Positions 46,162 through 58,484 of a DNA stretch of 64,000 bases are shown in pieces (position 1 is the first letter of the stretch; each line of letters opens with the position of its first letter). Origin of the DNA: Dipteris shenzhenensis. Taxonomy: Eukaryota > Polypodiophyta > Polypodiopsida > Gleicheniales. The notes below the pieces were generated by a model. The model was given only the letters and a program-made list of their open reading frames with translations, was not told the origin of the DNA and made no database searches. The stretch is from NCBI GenBank assembly GCA_047967505.1, contig CM106539.1; one strand, 5' to 3'. The translations under genes and the position numbers were made by a program.

Positions 46162-48514
46162 ATGGAATACAATTCCTCACGTAGTCGAGTGAAATGCAAG
46201 TGTAGCTACAAATGTGGATTGACTAGAAGGGGTGTTTCTTGGGTAGTACGACGCACTTACTATAACCATTCACGGAGGTCCAGAATTGGAAGTGTACATT
46301 GGAGAGCAGAAATTACAGATGAGACATTTGAAGGGAGGGATGAATGCTCAGAGCTTGTATATAGGAGTGAAGAGCATATGCACGAGGATGATTTTATGAA
46401 TATTGATACAAGTCAGTCGTCGTTACTTAATTGCTTTTTAAAACTACAATCTACTTGGGATGAGTTTAGAGCTTCGATTGCCATGCAAGACAAGATGATG
46501 GGCTTGTTGTTTGGGGATCATGGATCAAGGCACAGGTCTTCGTTGGCGTCCTTAATAGCTAGTACACCAGGTGGGTGGGATGGCAATGTCAATGGTGAAA
46601 AGTTTCCTCAAAATTGGGACCAATTGTTAAAATTTTACAGAAAAAAGGGGCTAATCAAGTCAGAAAGGTGGCGTATTTGTACAGGTGGTGAAGAAGATCC
46701 TTTGGAGCAGTATTATTCTGTCCTAGTCTTGAGGATTCTTTTCAAGGACAGGGTTTGAAGTGTGTGTAGCAATAGGTTGGGAACATTGCCCTTAAAGAGA
46801 GATTGCAGAAATTGTGCAGAAAAATGCTCAAAATGTGGCAACATGCGTAAGTACACTCTCCCGTTTGATTATTTACCATTGTCAGCAATTGAAGCAGTTG
46901 TGTAAGAGTAGAACGTTTTGTTATGAGTTCTTAGCAATGTGGTGTGCAAACGACTCTTGGCTTGGGCAAGATATTAACTACAAGCCAAAAACCATAAATG
47001 AGTTTTGGGATGGCGAGAAAGTAAGACAATACCAAGACTTTTGGGACCCAAACAAAGAATGGGAATTACCAGTTGTTTGTATCGATGAAAATTGTCGAAT
47101 GGTTTTTAGATCCTTTCCCTCGAACATGGTATGTTAAGAACTGTTGCAAGGTTGGAATCCAGAGATAGGAGCTTATCGCTTTGTATGCTCTGAATGTGGA
47201 ACTATGATATATTCTCCAAGGCAAACATGCAAGGTGATGCCTCTTTCTCTTCGTGTTATGTATACTTTGCATGAAATGAATCCATGTACAAAGCAAATGC
47301 TATCATTGTAAGTGTTTGCTTATTGGAACCAAAATGGTAGGGTGATTCTAGAAATTTTGCCCTGATGCTACATTGGGATGGATTTCAGTCTGCAAGAACC
47401 ACTGAACCTGACTGTGCTGTGGTTGACTTTGTGGTGATGAATGGAGGCAAGAACTCTTTTTTGGATCCCCTTCCTTTGCTGCTTTTTTCATTTGGTTCTA
47501 GTAGACTCAATAAGGATTCTGAGGATTTGTTGGGAACCTTTTTAACACCAGTGCTAGAGGAATTGGAGAGATTATTTGTTGAAGGGTTTGGTACACCCTA
47601 TGTTTTGCTTCTCAATGATGAATTTGACAAGTTGTAAGATTGCGGGCAATCTTGATGTTGTGCACTGGAGACCATCTAGCACAATGTAAGATAGGTCTCA
47701 CTAAAGATGGAGGAGAATGTGGATGTAGACGAGACAGAAATCACACAACATATGCTCCTCCACCTAGAACGAGTGCACGCAAAGCTGGGATCTTTGTCTA
47801 CGATAAGAATCGATATCAAGGGAGAATTAGCAAGGAATGCAAGAACGCTTAAAGAGAGAGATCGAATTTGGAGGGCAGGAGGTTTGTCTGGCGAGTCTAA
47901 ACTGTGGCGCCTATATCACCTCTATGCATTTAACTTATCCACAGATTTAGTTCATGATGTTATGCACGAGCTTGTTCTCAATCTCTTTCGAAATTACATC
48001 TGTAAGTTGATTGGGAATGCCACATCTGATGTGAAAAGAAGAATCGACAGGGCTGTCAAAGAGGTCACAAAAAATATCCCAAAGTCAATATGCAGTTCAG
48101 GTACATGTATTACCATTTATTATCCTCTATCATACTCCGTGTATGCGTGCCGTTTAAGCTATCCTTTAATAACAGCAAAGTAAATTGAGGTATGTTCATG
48201 CTATTCTAGGTTGTTGGCCAAGAAAACCTAGCACTCTCTATGGGATTTACAAGGCAGAGGAGTGCCAAAAGTTCATCCAGTGGTGTTTACCATACATTCT
48301 AAGCGTTGTTGAAGGTATAGAAGAAGATGACGTAAAGTTTGGTATGCTACATATTGATTTGGCTCATATTTTTTACAATCATGCAAGAAAAAAAGGGTGG
48401 AATTGCGAAGACTTGAGCGTGGCAAGGAAACTACTTCAATCTTGGAGAATTCTCACTGAAGAAAGGGAAGGTCGTAGTAAAGCTCCATTGCAACATGTTG
48501 CAGGTATGAAATAG
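46162..48514 (+). pseudogene. second Tnp2-like DNA transposase, frameshifted and 3'-truncated
   Basis: Successive frames give an ordered protein. First is an N-terminal Cys-rich lead (VKCKCSYKCGLTRRGVSW, RRTYYNHSRR) at 46162-46758. Next come EFWDGEKVRQYQDFWDPNKE and ELPVVCIDENC (about 47000-47100), YRFVCSECGTMIYSPRQTCK (about 47175-47232), LMLHWDGFQSART (about 47360) and VVDFVVMNGGKNSFLDPLPL. Then LCTGDHLAQCKIGLTKDGG (about 47658), LSGESKLWRLYHLYAFNL and DLVHDVMHEL (about 47950) follow. After a probable intron the last blocks are YGIYKAEECQKFIQWCLPYI and MLHIDLAHIFYNHARKKGW (about 48238-48410). The three Asp-containing blocks DGF, GDH and D..HDVMH correspond in order to the DG, YDF and MH blocks of Tnp2. 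Frame changes occur near 46758, 47137, 47637 and 47720-47770; some may be introns. Terminal repeats were not found, and the coding part stops shortly before the gypsy element. Confidence 0.75.
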
Positions 48515-48964
48515 TGTTACATGCACTTTCCTATTGTATTATCTGAACGCTTTTTAAATTCCAATTGATCGAGTTTGTAGAAAAGGGGGTAGGGGCAGAT
48601 TTAAAGAAAGGGGGATACAGATTGGGAGAGAGATAGGGGAAGAAGGGAGGAGAAGGGTAGGAGAGAGAGAATGTGGTAGGAAGAGGGGATAGAATGAGAG
48701 GGAGTAGGGAAGAGAGAGAGAGAGAGATTGAGTGAGCATAGGCAGGAAGGAGGAAGGGAGAGTAGATAGGATTAGATGTCACATCAAAAAGTACATAGTA
48801 GGGGGTGGATGGAGACTTATGTAGTCCCTCCACATTTTCCACCTAAAGAACCTCTAACTTGGCCTCTTTTTCCCCTTCATTACAGCCATCCCTTCCAATA
48901 GAATTTTGACCTCAAAATTTCATATGCAGGCTGTTAAATAGGTGCAGCAAACAGCAAATAATAG
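48515..48964. other. GA-rich stretch and presumed 3' end of the neighbouring gypsy element
   Basis: The plus strand is strongly purine-rich (GGGAGAGA-type) from about 48595 to 48760. Reading the minus strand from the gypsy stop, a purine run ending GGTGGAAAA near 48837 is followed by TGTGGAGGG, which would fit a polypurine tract and LTR start. No matching right-hand LTR was found, so I leave the LTR call open. Confidence 0.4.
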
Positions 48965-51900
48965 TCAGCCCGGTAGGAGATAGGGGTTGTCTTGGACAAT
49001 GCTCTCTAGCTGCCATGAGTTCTCATTCTCAGGGAGTCCCTGCCACTTGATAAGATACTCGGTGTAGACTTTGTTTCGGAGTACGTGATCCTTGAAACCC
49101 ATGACGCACTCCGGAACATAGAGTATGTGGCCCTCCTCATCCATAGGTGGTAGCTCAGGAAGGACTTGGACATGCTGTCCAACATGTGGCTTCAGCAAGG
49201 ACACATGGAAACCATTATGAATCCTGGAGGTCTTGGGTAGCTCCAACCCATACGCCACCTTGCCAACTTTACGGATGATCCTGTAGGGACCGTAATACTT
49301 GTGAGCAAGCTTCGTGTTGGTGTTACCTTTCAGCGAGGAATAACGGTTCTTATGGAGGCGTAAGTGCACATAATCCCCTCCTGTGTTCATTTGCATACTT
49401 CTTCTGCTTGGCTTGGGCATCCTGCATATTCTTTTTAGCCAATTGCAGAAGGGCATCCATACTCTCCAAGTCATTTCTTGCTTGCTGATTTCACAGCCAT
49501 ATCTGCAACTAAAGATGGCATACCCACTGTGCATCCATACATAGCCTCGAACGGGCTCATGCCAATAGAGATGTGCTTTGTACTGTTGTAAAAAAATTCA
49601 GCAAGTGCCAACCACTTATCCCAAGACTTTTGTGTGTCATGACAAAAATGCCTCAAATACTCCTCCAGCCATTTGTTCACCCTTTCTGACTGTCCATCCG
49701 TCTAAGAGAAGTACCCACTGCTGTAAACAACTCCTGCCAAAAGTGACCCATAAATTTTGCATCTCTGTTGCTAACAATCTCCCGAGGGAAGCCATGATGC
49801 TTAAGAACATGCTCGATGAATTGCCAAGCAACTTGTGATGCTGAATAATGGGTCTTAGTGGGTATGAAATGGGCTTGCTTTGTTAGTCTGTCAACCACCA
49901 CAAAAATGCTATCCCATCCCCGCTCTGTGGAAGGCAACCCTGTGATGAAATCCATAGCAGTGTGAGTCCATTTGCCTTCTGGAATAGGTAATGGCTGCAA
50001 GAGGCGGGTAACCGGCTGTCCACTTTATTCTGCTGGCAGGGCAAACATTCACTGACAAATTTAACTACATCCCGCCACAAGCCATCCCAGATAAAGCTTT
50101 GTTTGACCTTTTCATATCTCTTAGTAATGCCCGCATGTCCTGCCATAGAAGATGAGTGCATGTCCTGTAAGACCAGCGGTCGGTACTTTGAATCTGGCAC
50201 CAAATAAATTTTGTCCTTGCGCCACAACAGCCCATTATGCTTCAGCATGCCCTTGGCTCGATGGCCTGTGTAACTCCACAAATATGGGAGATACCTTAGA
50301 ATCCTGCATGTATTCTTCCTGAATACCATGAATCCACTCCTGGTAGATGGTAGAAATGGTAGACAACTGCAAGCCCACATATGGGATAAGGCATCTGCAG
50401 CCACGTTTTCTTTCCCTTTCCTGTACTCAATGTCGAAATCATAAGACTGAACCTTAGCCAGCCACCTCTTCTGCTTCATTGACAAGTTGGGCTGCGTAAG
50501 GAAATACCTGAGTGTCCTATGATCTGTCTTAACCTTGATTTTGCTACCGTACAGGTAGTGGTGCCATTTTTCAAAAGCATGGAGGATAGCCAACATCTCC
50601 TGATCATACACATGATAATCCAGTTCCTTGACATCCAATTTCTTGCTTTCAAAAGCAATTACCCCGTGTTCCTGCCTTAGCGTAGCCCCTAAGCCTTTGC
50701 CACTGGCATTTGCCTCCACAATGAAAGTACATGAAAAATCAGGGCATACCAACACAAGAGCACGAGTGAGGGCAAATTGCAGGTCTTCAAAGCTGCGATG
50801 TGCATCTATAGGTGTGCATCTATAGACCACATAAAAGCATCCTTCTTCAAAAGGTCTGTCAGAGGGGCTGCCCTCTTGGCAAACTTGTGAATAAAGCGCC
50901 TGTAGACGGAAGCAAGACCTAGAAATCCCCTCAACTGAGTAGGGTTGCGTGGCTGCGGCCAATCACCTTTGCAGGATCCACTCGAATGCAATCCTTGTTC
51001 ACAATGTGACCAAGATACTCAACCTCTTGTGCCATAAAAGTGCATTTGCTGGCTTTAGCATAATGCTGATGCAACCTCAAAATTTCCAGCACTTGCTTGA
51101 CATGTCTGATGTGCTCCTGCTTATCCTTGCTGTAAATGAGGATGTCATCAAAAAATACCAGCACATATTTGAAAAGGAGAGGCTGCAAAATCTTGTTCAT
51201 TAGTGCCTGGAAGGTAGCTAGTGCATTGGTCAAGGCATCTCCTTGAACTCATATAGTCCCCTCTCTGTGCGAAAGGCTGTCTTGTGCTCATTCCCGGCTT
51301 TCATTCTAATTTGATGATAGCCGGACCTCAAATCAATCTTAGTGAAAAACTGAGCACCAACAGGTCATCTATCCTGGGGATTGGAAACCTGTTCTTGATG
51401 GTGACCTTATTCAAGTCTCTGTAGTTAATGCACATACGGTAAGAACCGTCCTTCACCAGGAGCACAGGGGATGCAAAAGGAGACGTGCGATGAGTGATGA
51501 AACTCTTCTGAAGTAAGTCCCTCACTTGAGTTGCCACTTCCTCCCGTCCTACCTTAGAGAGTCGGTATGGGGCCTTATTGATTGGCTTACTGCTAAGCTC
51601 CAGGACTATGGCATGATCTACATCTCTTCTTGGAGGCAACTGTGATGGCAAATTAGAAAACACATCTGCAAACTCTGAGAGCAATCTCTGCATATCACAA
51701 TCATCAACACGGGGAGTGCCACCCTATTTAGTTATTGACACATTTAATGCATATATGGCGCTGCCCCACTTGAGCTCTTTGGCTAACTGCCTTGCTGAAA
51801 TGACCTGCAATTTAGGAGCTGCAATGTAACTGATCCATCCCTGTGGACAAAGCTGAGTGTTAAGGCATTGAAATCCATGCTGATTTTGCCCAGTGATTGC

Positions 51901-54399
51901 AACCAATCACAGCCTAGGACAACATTTATTGGGCCCATGTCGAGTGCCAAGAGATCACCTGCAAATGTATAGTCATCAAAGAACTTAATCCTTGCATCTT
52001 GGCAACAAGATCTACTGACCATATGCTGTCCATTGGCCACTTCTACTCTCAGCCCATGGTCTATCTCAGTAGCAATCAGTCCCACCCTCTGTAAGGTCTT
52101 ACGGTTAACAAAACTGTGGGTGCTACCGCCAATCCTGCCATTAATCATCCCTATTAATCTGATAGTATCAGCACTTTTGGCACCCATCAAGGCATGCATG
52201 GAAATAGTATAAAGTGTTGGCTGGGCATCCCAATAAACCTCCTCCTCGTTCACAGGAGCATTACCACCTGCATCTTCACGTGCATAAAAAGGTATCACAT
52301 CGCGATGCTCCACAGAAAAGAGTGTGGGCCTACGGCCTCTCATGCCACCAGTGGGCAGAATCTCATACGAATGCGAAGCATGAGTGTCATGCACAGTAGC
52401 ACCACCAGGATCAAAAGGAAAGTCAGTGCCCTTCGTGGCTCCAGTGGCAGGAGCCTCATCTGCATCGTGTGTATTTGCCATCTCATCCTGAGACGTATCC
52501 AAAGAACCTGGGGTTTCAAACGATTCCTCGTCATCTGAGAGGTCAATGATCATGCTGAGCTTGGTAGTACCATTGTTGCGTATCTTGCACACATTCCTGT
52601 GCTCAGGAGTCCATTTCTCGCCACATTTAAAACATAAGTTGGCCTTCTTTCTGCTGTCCATTATTGCCCGTGTATGCTGTTTTATCTCAGCCTGCTCATT
52701 TCCAGCAGTAGGCTTGCCTCTAGGCTTGGCATCAGGATACCTGTAAGGCTTGGCATACGGCATCTTACTACCCGAGACAGTAGGAAAGCGAGGAAATGGT
52801 GCTGCTGCCGATTTCTTGTCAGTCCACTCAGCAAACTTAGGCTTCGACTCAGCGTCATACCCCGTAGCATGCGAGCTGCCCATGGCATTTCTGTGCTTGC
52901 CAGCATATTTAGGCTCGAATACTTCTGCAAGCTGAGCTGCCCTCTCAAGTGTTTGAGGGTTATGTGCCTTCACATCTGCAGCGAGAGAAGAATTTAACCC
53001 ATGGATGAAACACAACAGCTTTTCCTTTTCAGATACGTCCTGCACTAACAGGGAAAGCGCTGCAAGTACTCTTGGACTGTAGCGGTCTGTGACAAGGCAT
53101 AAAATTCAGCTAAGTATTGATCCAATACAAGTGGAGATACAAATGTAGTGACCATTAATTCTTTGAAACCCCTTCAAGTGGTTGGTCTTTGAGGTGAATC
53201 CCTCATGTATCGCCACCATGTGTGGGCATAGTCCTGCATATGCATACCTGCAAAAATGATGCACTCCTCCTTAGACTTGGGGTAGAAGCGAAAATAGTCT
53301 TCCAGCTTCGTGAGCCACTCCTCCAACTCATTGGGAGTGCGAGTGTCCCCTTTAAACTTATGCACTGTGAGTTTGTCCTCGATATTCTTGGCTGCATAAT
53401 TCTTGTGTGTAACCTCCAGAAGTGCGGGCATCATCACACTTGAGGTTCACATAATCGGAGAAGGGCATATCAAGTTTGATGGCCTCAGGTAGGGCCCTGT
53501 ATGAATGCAAAGAAACTGCCAACATGTCATCAAAAGTGGCTTGCTGCCCACCACCAACCCCTTGCTGCGTAGAAGCTGCTGCCATCTGATGCACTAGGTG
53601 CCTCTGGTTATATGTGCTTGCTGGCGAAGCGATAGGTGCATGAACCCCGGGCTGGGTCTCTCTGCCAAATGCATCTCTCCGAAATGATGGCATACCAAAG
53701 GGCTGAGAAGAGGATTGACCTCTCGCCCAGGGGTGTGGGCTGCCATATAAACCCAAGCCAACTCCAAGCATACTTGTTGGTGCAGTGAAAGGAGCACTAG
53801 CCGTATGCTCACCAACGGGTCGGCCCAAAAGAGACGGCTCAACCTGCAGTTGAGAGCCAAAAGATGGCCTGACATCTTGCAAGAAGGTGCTTTGTGGCAC
53901 AAAAAATGAATCACCTATGTCCAGATAATCCCCAAGCTGGGGTACATGCAATGGTTCAGAAGACTGATGCTCATAGACACGACGGGCGTCTGCCATAAAA
54001 CCCTTGCGTGGAGCAGACAAAACATCCTGATTGTCTGAATGGTCCCCTTGCTGGGGTGCGGGCTGCTTACCCTTATCTTGCATAGCAATGGCAGATGTGA
54101 TCTGTTGACCAATCTGCTGTCCCATCTGGACCAGAGCGGTATCTTGCATAGCCATGGCTATGGTAAGTTGCTGGCTGAACTCCTGTCCTATCTGACGGAA
54201 AGCACCTTGGAGCATAGAGGAAAGGGCATCTAAAAATTGCGTCTGCGCTGCCTGCACTTCCCGGGATGCAGGAGAGAGGATGAGTGGAAGGAACCTTTGC
54301 ACCACCAGTGCATGCAACCACTGGGGTAGGAACTTGCTCATACTGAGGAGTCTCATCAGTGTCATGCAATATGTCACGAGGGACACGCTTCGGTGCCAT
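48965..54399 (-). pseudogene. Ty3/gypsy (chromodomain) retrotransposon, decayed gag-pol
   Basis: From right to left, gag starts MAPKRVPRDILHD (54399) and shifts frame near 54290. The capsid part reads LEEWLTKLEDYFRFYPKSKE (53437-53174). The zinc-knuckle-like CFKCGEKWTPEHRNVC lies at about 52640-52590. A protease-like segment with LGCDWLQSLG (about 51900) precedes the RT (51693-50931). The RT has [20 protein letters not shown] and FFDDILIYSK intact but is broken by small deletions near 51360 and 51235. The RNase H and zinc-binding H2C2 part (HAGITKRYEKVKQSF...CLPCQQ) covers 50962-50040. The integrase core (MDFITGLPS, VDRLTKQAHF) and a C-terminal chromodomain-like tail (YLIKWQGLPENENSWQ) run to 48965. 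The second integrase Asp is Asn (IVSNRDAKF). It is a chromovirus-type element. Confidence 0.88.
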
Positions 54400-55771
54400 G
54401 GTGATTGGCCTGGAGAGAGGAGCTCGAATGTAGGCAAGGAGAAATGAATAAGAAAACCCTGCGTAATGAGCACCTGAGATAGTGCGTGGAAACACGAAAA
54501 TGTCGATGGAGCGGCTTGGAAGAAGGGTCGTTGAAGAAGCTTCGAAACGGAGCCAAAATCCTCCACGATTAACAGGAGCAGCATCAGTGCCAGGAGCACT
54601 TAGTACGACAGTACCTCCTGAAGCAGCAGCAGTTCACACAGATACAGCAGCAGCAGTTTCATCTGACTGTACAGTAGCTCATCTAGAACCAGCAACAGCT
54701 CTAGTTGCATCAGCCCTACTAGTTACTACAGGAGCAAATGATGTACGACAGCAGATAGCAGCGGATAACATCAACCCCAGTCTGTAGATGTCCTATCGTA
54801 TCATGGGATTGGTTCCCTGCTAGCTCCCAAAGCCTCAGTCCAGCCCTATAGGGGGAAAATGATATATGCTCAGCCCCCCTCATTGAGGGAACTAGTAGTT
54901 CTATAGTGGATATCTGCTAATTGCCAGGCCCAAATAAAGAATAAAGACAATACTTAGCCCATGTGGCAGTGCATTCCATGATGAGATGTCTTTCATGCAT
55001 ATAGCCTCTCTCTCTCTTCACAATTAGCATCTATGCTTCCGTACTTAGTAGTTAGGACATGGCACAGACTTCTTGAAGGAGAATTGTGGCAGCAGCATGG
55101 TGCAACAAAGCACTGCCAAGCAAAAGCAGCCCTTAGCATATTTGGAGAAAGAAAGAAATAAAGTTTATTAAGAGTCTGAGAGAGACCGAAGGGTCTATGA
55201 TACTTGCTGTCAGAGTTTTTAGCACACTTCCCAACCTACTCTTGCTCTGTCTGTGGCTTAGTTTCCTGCCTACTCTTGGAAGTTGTGAGGTGCATTTCTA
55301 CCTCATAATCCGGTGGCGCAACCCTAAACTCTGGAGTTGTGCCACGGTTTTCTCAGCTACTCCATAGGGTTTTCCCCTATTATCTCTATGCAATTCCATT
55401 TCGCTGCATTTACATTTGTTTGCTTTCTCAGTTTGCAGATCAGCTCTCCATTCTCGCTGCACTTTGACATGGTATTCAGGATGATTCTGAGGTATTGTTA
55501 TTGGCCATGTCCCACCCACCCTTATTGCATCGTGCATGGATGAAACCACCGTTAGTTTCTCGATCTTACTGTGTAGTGAGTGCGCATGTAACATCAGAGC
55601 ACAGGATCATGTAAAGTCTGATCTAGGACAGCGTGAGGGGCAGACGGAAGATGCTATCAATTTCTAAATTCATTGACAGCATGGGAAGAAAGTATACCAC
55701 TGACGAAGGTGTTTTAAAGGCATCGATAGTTCAAGAAAAAGGCAAGTAGCCAAAGGACGTGCACAGCAGTC
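54400..55771. other. non-coding interval
   Basis: This lies upstream of the gypsy gag and should contain its leader. A TTTTGGCTCCG near 54560 (minus strand) resembles a gypsy primer-binding site only loosely. An 'agcagc'-rich stretch at 54575-54770 keeps an Ala-rich plus frame open (54482-54787), which I do not regard as a gene. Confidence 0.4.
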
Positions 55772-56290
55772 ATGGACAGTGTGGGAGAAGGCGATCTTGT
55801 GAAGGTGTCACTAAGAAGTCTCTTCTCTCTATCCTCGTCCCCAGCACCCTTCCTACCTTCTCTTCTTGCGACCCACCCTCCCATTCACAAGAGCAAGCTT
55901 TCCTCCCTAGAGATGGCACGAGAGATGGCTGAGAGGCGAGTGAAGATACCCATTCTATCCACATTCTCAACAGAGCGTCAGTGGGACAACAATAATTAGA
56001 GAGTGTGGAGAGTGATAATGGAGTCAGTGTTGCAATCATACAAATTGGCTGATTTTATACTTGTTGTAGTTAATAGGTCCGATCCAGAGGCAGATGATAT
56101 TGTCACCCTTAAGTGGAAGGAACGGGAGACTTTGGCCCAGTTATGTAATCGGGTCAATGCCCACATTCGAGCTTTCATATTCCTCAATTGTATTCCTTAG
56201 GTGATCTACCATGTGAAATACTTCACAAGGGCAAATAGTATTTGGGAGCACTTGGCATCCTTTATAATGGGATCTCACCCATGAAGAGGG
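55772..56290 (+). pseudogene. Ty1/copia gag fragment
   Basis: A single frame broken by a stop at about 56000 and another near 56201 reads MAERRVKIPILSTF, then ESVLQSYKLADFILVVVNRS, LKWKERETLAQLCNRVNAHI, and VIYHVKYFTRANSIWEHLAS. This is the pattern of a copia gag (UBN2-like: 'LKWKERDALA...I...I...V...TA...W..L'). The zinc knuckle and pol are absent. Confidence 0.6.
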
Positions 56291-56479
56291 TGTCCCTAGA
56301 AGTGCAGATGAGTGGAGATGTTCCAAGCACTTCAACAGGTGATCCTTCCATAGTTACTGGGGAACATGCATGCCAACGGAACATCAACCCCATGGGGAAG
56401 GGAATGCCAAAATCCTAGGGAACGAGATCGCTACCCCTCTTGACCCTCGTACGTTGCCTTTTTCCCTCATCTCGTCTTT

Positions 56480-57873
56480 TTATGTTGTAGCTGCTAACCA
56501 CCGGTAGTGGGCGCTCTGGACTTTGATATGTCTCTGTGTAGAAGACTGTCTCGTCTTGTGTAGGACTCCGGCTCTGACCATTAGATACATTGTAGTTCCA
56601 GATGGTACAGGATAGGGTCTCGGTATCCTGAGTCTCATAGACCCTGCCCCTCTATGTAGGAGGGTGAGTAGGTGCCCTATGGGCGCTGGTGAGGAGTCGT
56701 CCATCTTGTACTACCGCCCACTTCCCCTCCTTGCGGGCCTTGTCCCCTTGCTATACCAGAATGCGTCTCTCAACCTGTAGGGGTGTCAGATCCTCATCCA
56801 TGGAAATCGATGGGTGAGTCCAAAATATTGATCTACAGAGTAGTGCTGCTAGTTGGGGCCTAAGTGTCGCAGAAGCGTATGACAAGGAGCTGCTCTTGGT
56901 TGGGGTCTCTCCCCACATGCCAGGCCCCCTCGATTGCATGCTCTGTGATCCTTAGGATGGTAGCCATGAAGGTGGTCGCATCATCCATCGGTGTGACAGC
57001 TGTACGAGGAATCCCACTATCTTTGATACTTAGAGCCTTATTGGCCCTCTGTTGTTGCTCCAAAAGAGTAGCTGAGAGGCCAGGTTCCTGTTTTGCTACG
57101 TCCACCCATTTGGATGTCTCCGCGATCGCCATCTGCATGGTGGCTATTTGAGCCTCTGCTGATGGTGTACTACACGGAGCTGTCCCTAAAGCATTCATCT
57201 CCTTCCAAAGATGTAAGATGTCCTGTCTAAGCTTCTGTATGAGGCTAGCCTGGTCCTATGTAATATAGGCTTGCTCTTGGATGAAGCGGGCCTGCTCATG
57301 TGCAAACCGGGTCACCTCTACCTCCCGTGCACATATGATGTGTACCTCAAGCAAGAGGGGGTCTCGAGCATTGGGTGGGTTGGCTGGAGGGAAGTCGGAA
57401 CCTCATGGAATCTGGAGCTGGAATGGAGCTAGTATGAAGGTGGAGTGGGACTGGATGGGTGGGAGGTGGCTGAGTGAGCTGCTTGGGGTGGACGTGGTGT
57501 CCTGGAGTAATGATGAGCCAAGCTCAGGAATGCCGACTGACTGAGGGGAGAGGTGAGAGGAAGGACGATGTATACTGTGGGCATGTATAGGTCTTGACAG
57601 TGGTGACATCGGTGGAGAGCCCAGTGCAAGGTCGGCAGTAGCAAGAGATGAAGTTGTGGTCGAGGTCAAAGTCGCTGAAGTTGCCATCCCCGAGGGCGGT
57701 GGTGCTGTCCCCATGGAGGTCGATGAAGTAGCTGATGTAGGGCCGATATGGAGTTGGGAAGAGAGAGAGAGAGAGAGAGAGGGGTCAGAGAGAGGCAGAG
57801 AGAAGGGGGTTCGACTACCTTCAACAGACAGGAAGAGAGACACACTGGAGAGAGAGAGAGGGGGGGAGTTCAA
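56480..57873 (-). other. unrecognised minus-strand reading frames, Ser/Thr/Pro- then Gln/Ala-rich
   Basis: Frames at 57873-57403 (156 codons, rich in Ser, Thr and Pro) and 57198-56860 (112 codons) are linked by a mostly open stretch with one stop. The second carries a helical, charged segment (AQIATMQMAIAETSKW, LLEQQQRANKALSIKDSG) suggestive of a coiled coil. The composition recalls N-terminal or gag-like proteins of transposons, but no diagnostic motif is present. A (GA)n microsatellite at 57760-57781 lies inside the Ser-rich part. Function is unknown. Confidence 0.35.
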
Positions 57874-58484
57874 CCTCCTTCAAGAGCTCTCAGCTCAAGA
57901 GTCAAGCCTGCTGCAGCCCCTGCTAGAAACACGGCTGACTAACGAAGACTCTAAACAAGTATGTGCTGGAAACACTACTGCCTGACAAGACTGTTTGTCA
58001 CTCCCAATGCTCAGCCTGAAGCTTGACGGGACAGGTTGGGACTGCTGAGCTGTGTGCTGCCTCACAGGACACCCTAAACCGTACAGATCTGATTAAAAAA
58101 CAATTGGTCTGGCTTGTTGTGGCACTAACTCGACCTGTTGTGCTGCTCCGACCTGCTGTACTTGTTGGAATGGTCACCTCCCCATCTGTGAACCCCCAAA
58201 TGAGGAGTGCATCGGGGGGGTGGACCAGAGATGGAATGGCCTGCCACATGGACAGCATCTTGGCTGTCATGTGGGCGGGAGATTCATGCAGAGGCGCAGC
58301 ATGTCGTGGATGTGCGGGCTGGAACAGGGCCCTGATAAAGTTGCACAGGAGGCAGAGATGCTGCAGCAGATGAGCAGGCTGGAGGCGCCTGCATGGCGGG
58401 GTAGATGGCAGGTGACATCAGCAGTGTACGGGGCTGTACGGAGTAGTGCCACATGGCGCAAGGAAGGCGGGACAGCAGCATGAA
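57874..58484. other. unassigned stretch replacing the 3' end of the gypsy copy
   Basis: Similarity to gypsy integrase stops abruptly near 58485 after FELNYGYLADTS. From there leftwards the sequence is unrelated: it has no chromodomain, LTR or recognised gene. It marks a truncation or insertion breakpoint. Confidence 0.45.

Noticed and set aside
48531-48842. Minus-strand Ser/Pro/Leu frames next to the gypsy element
   Set aside because: They are translations of the GA-rich stretch. LTR origin is more likely than coding.
54482-54787. Ala/Thr/Val-rich plus-strand frame
   Set aside because: It arises from an imperfect 'agcagc' repeat and has no start context or domain.
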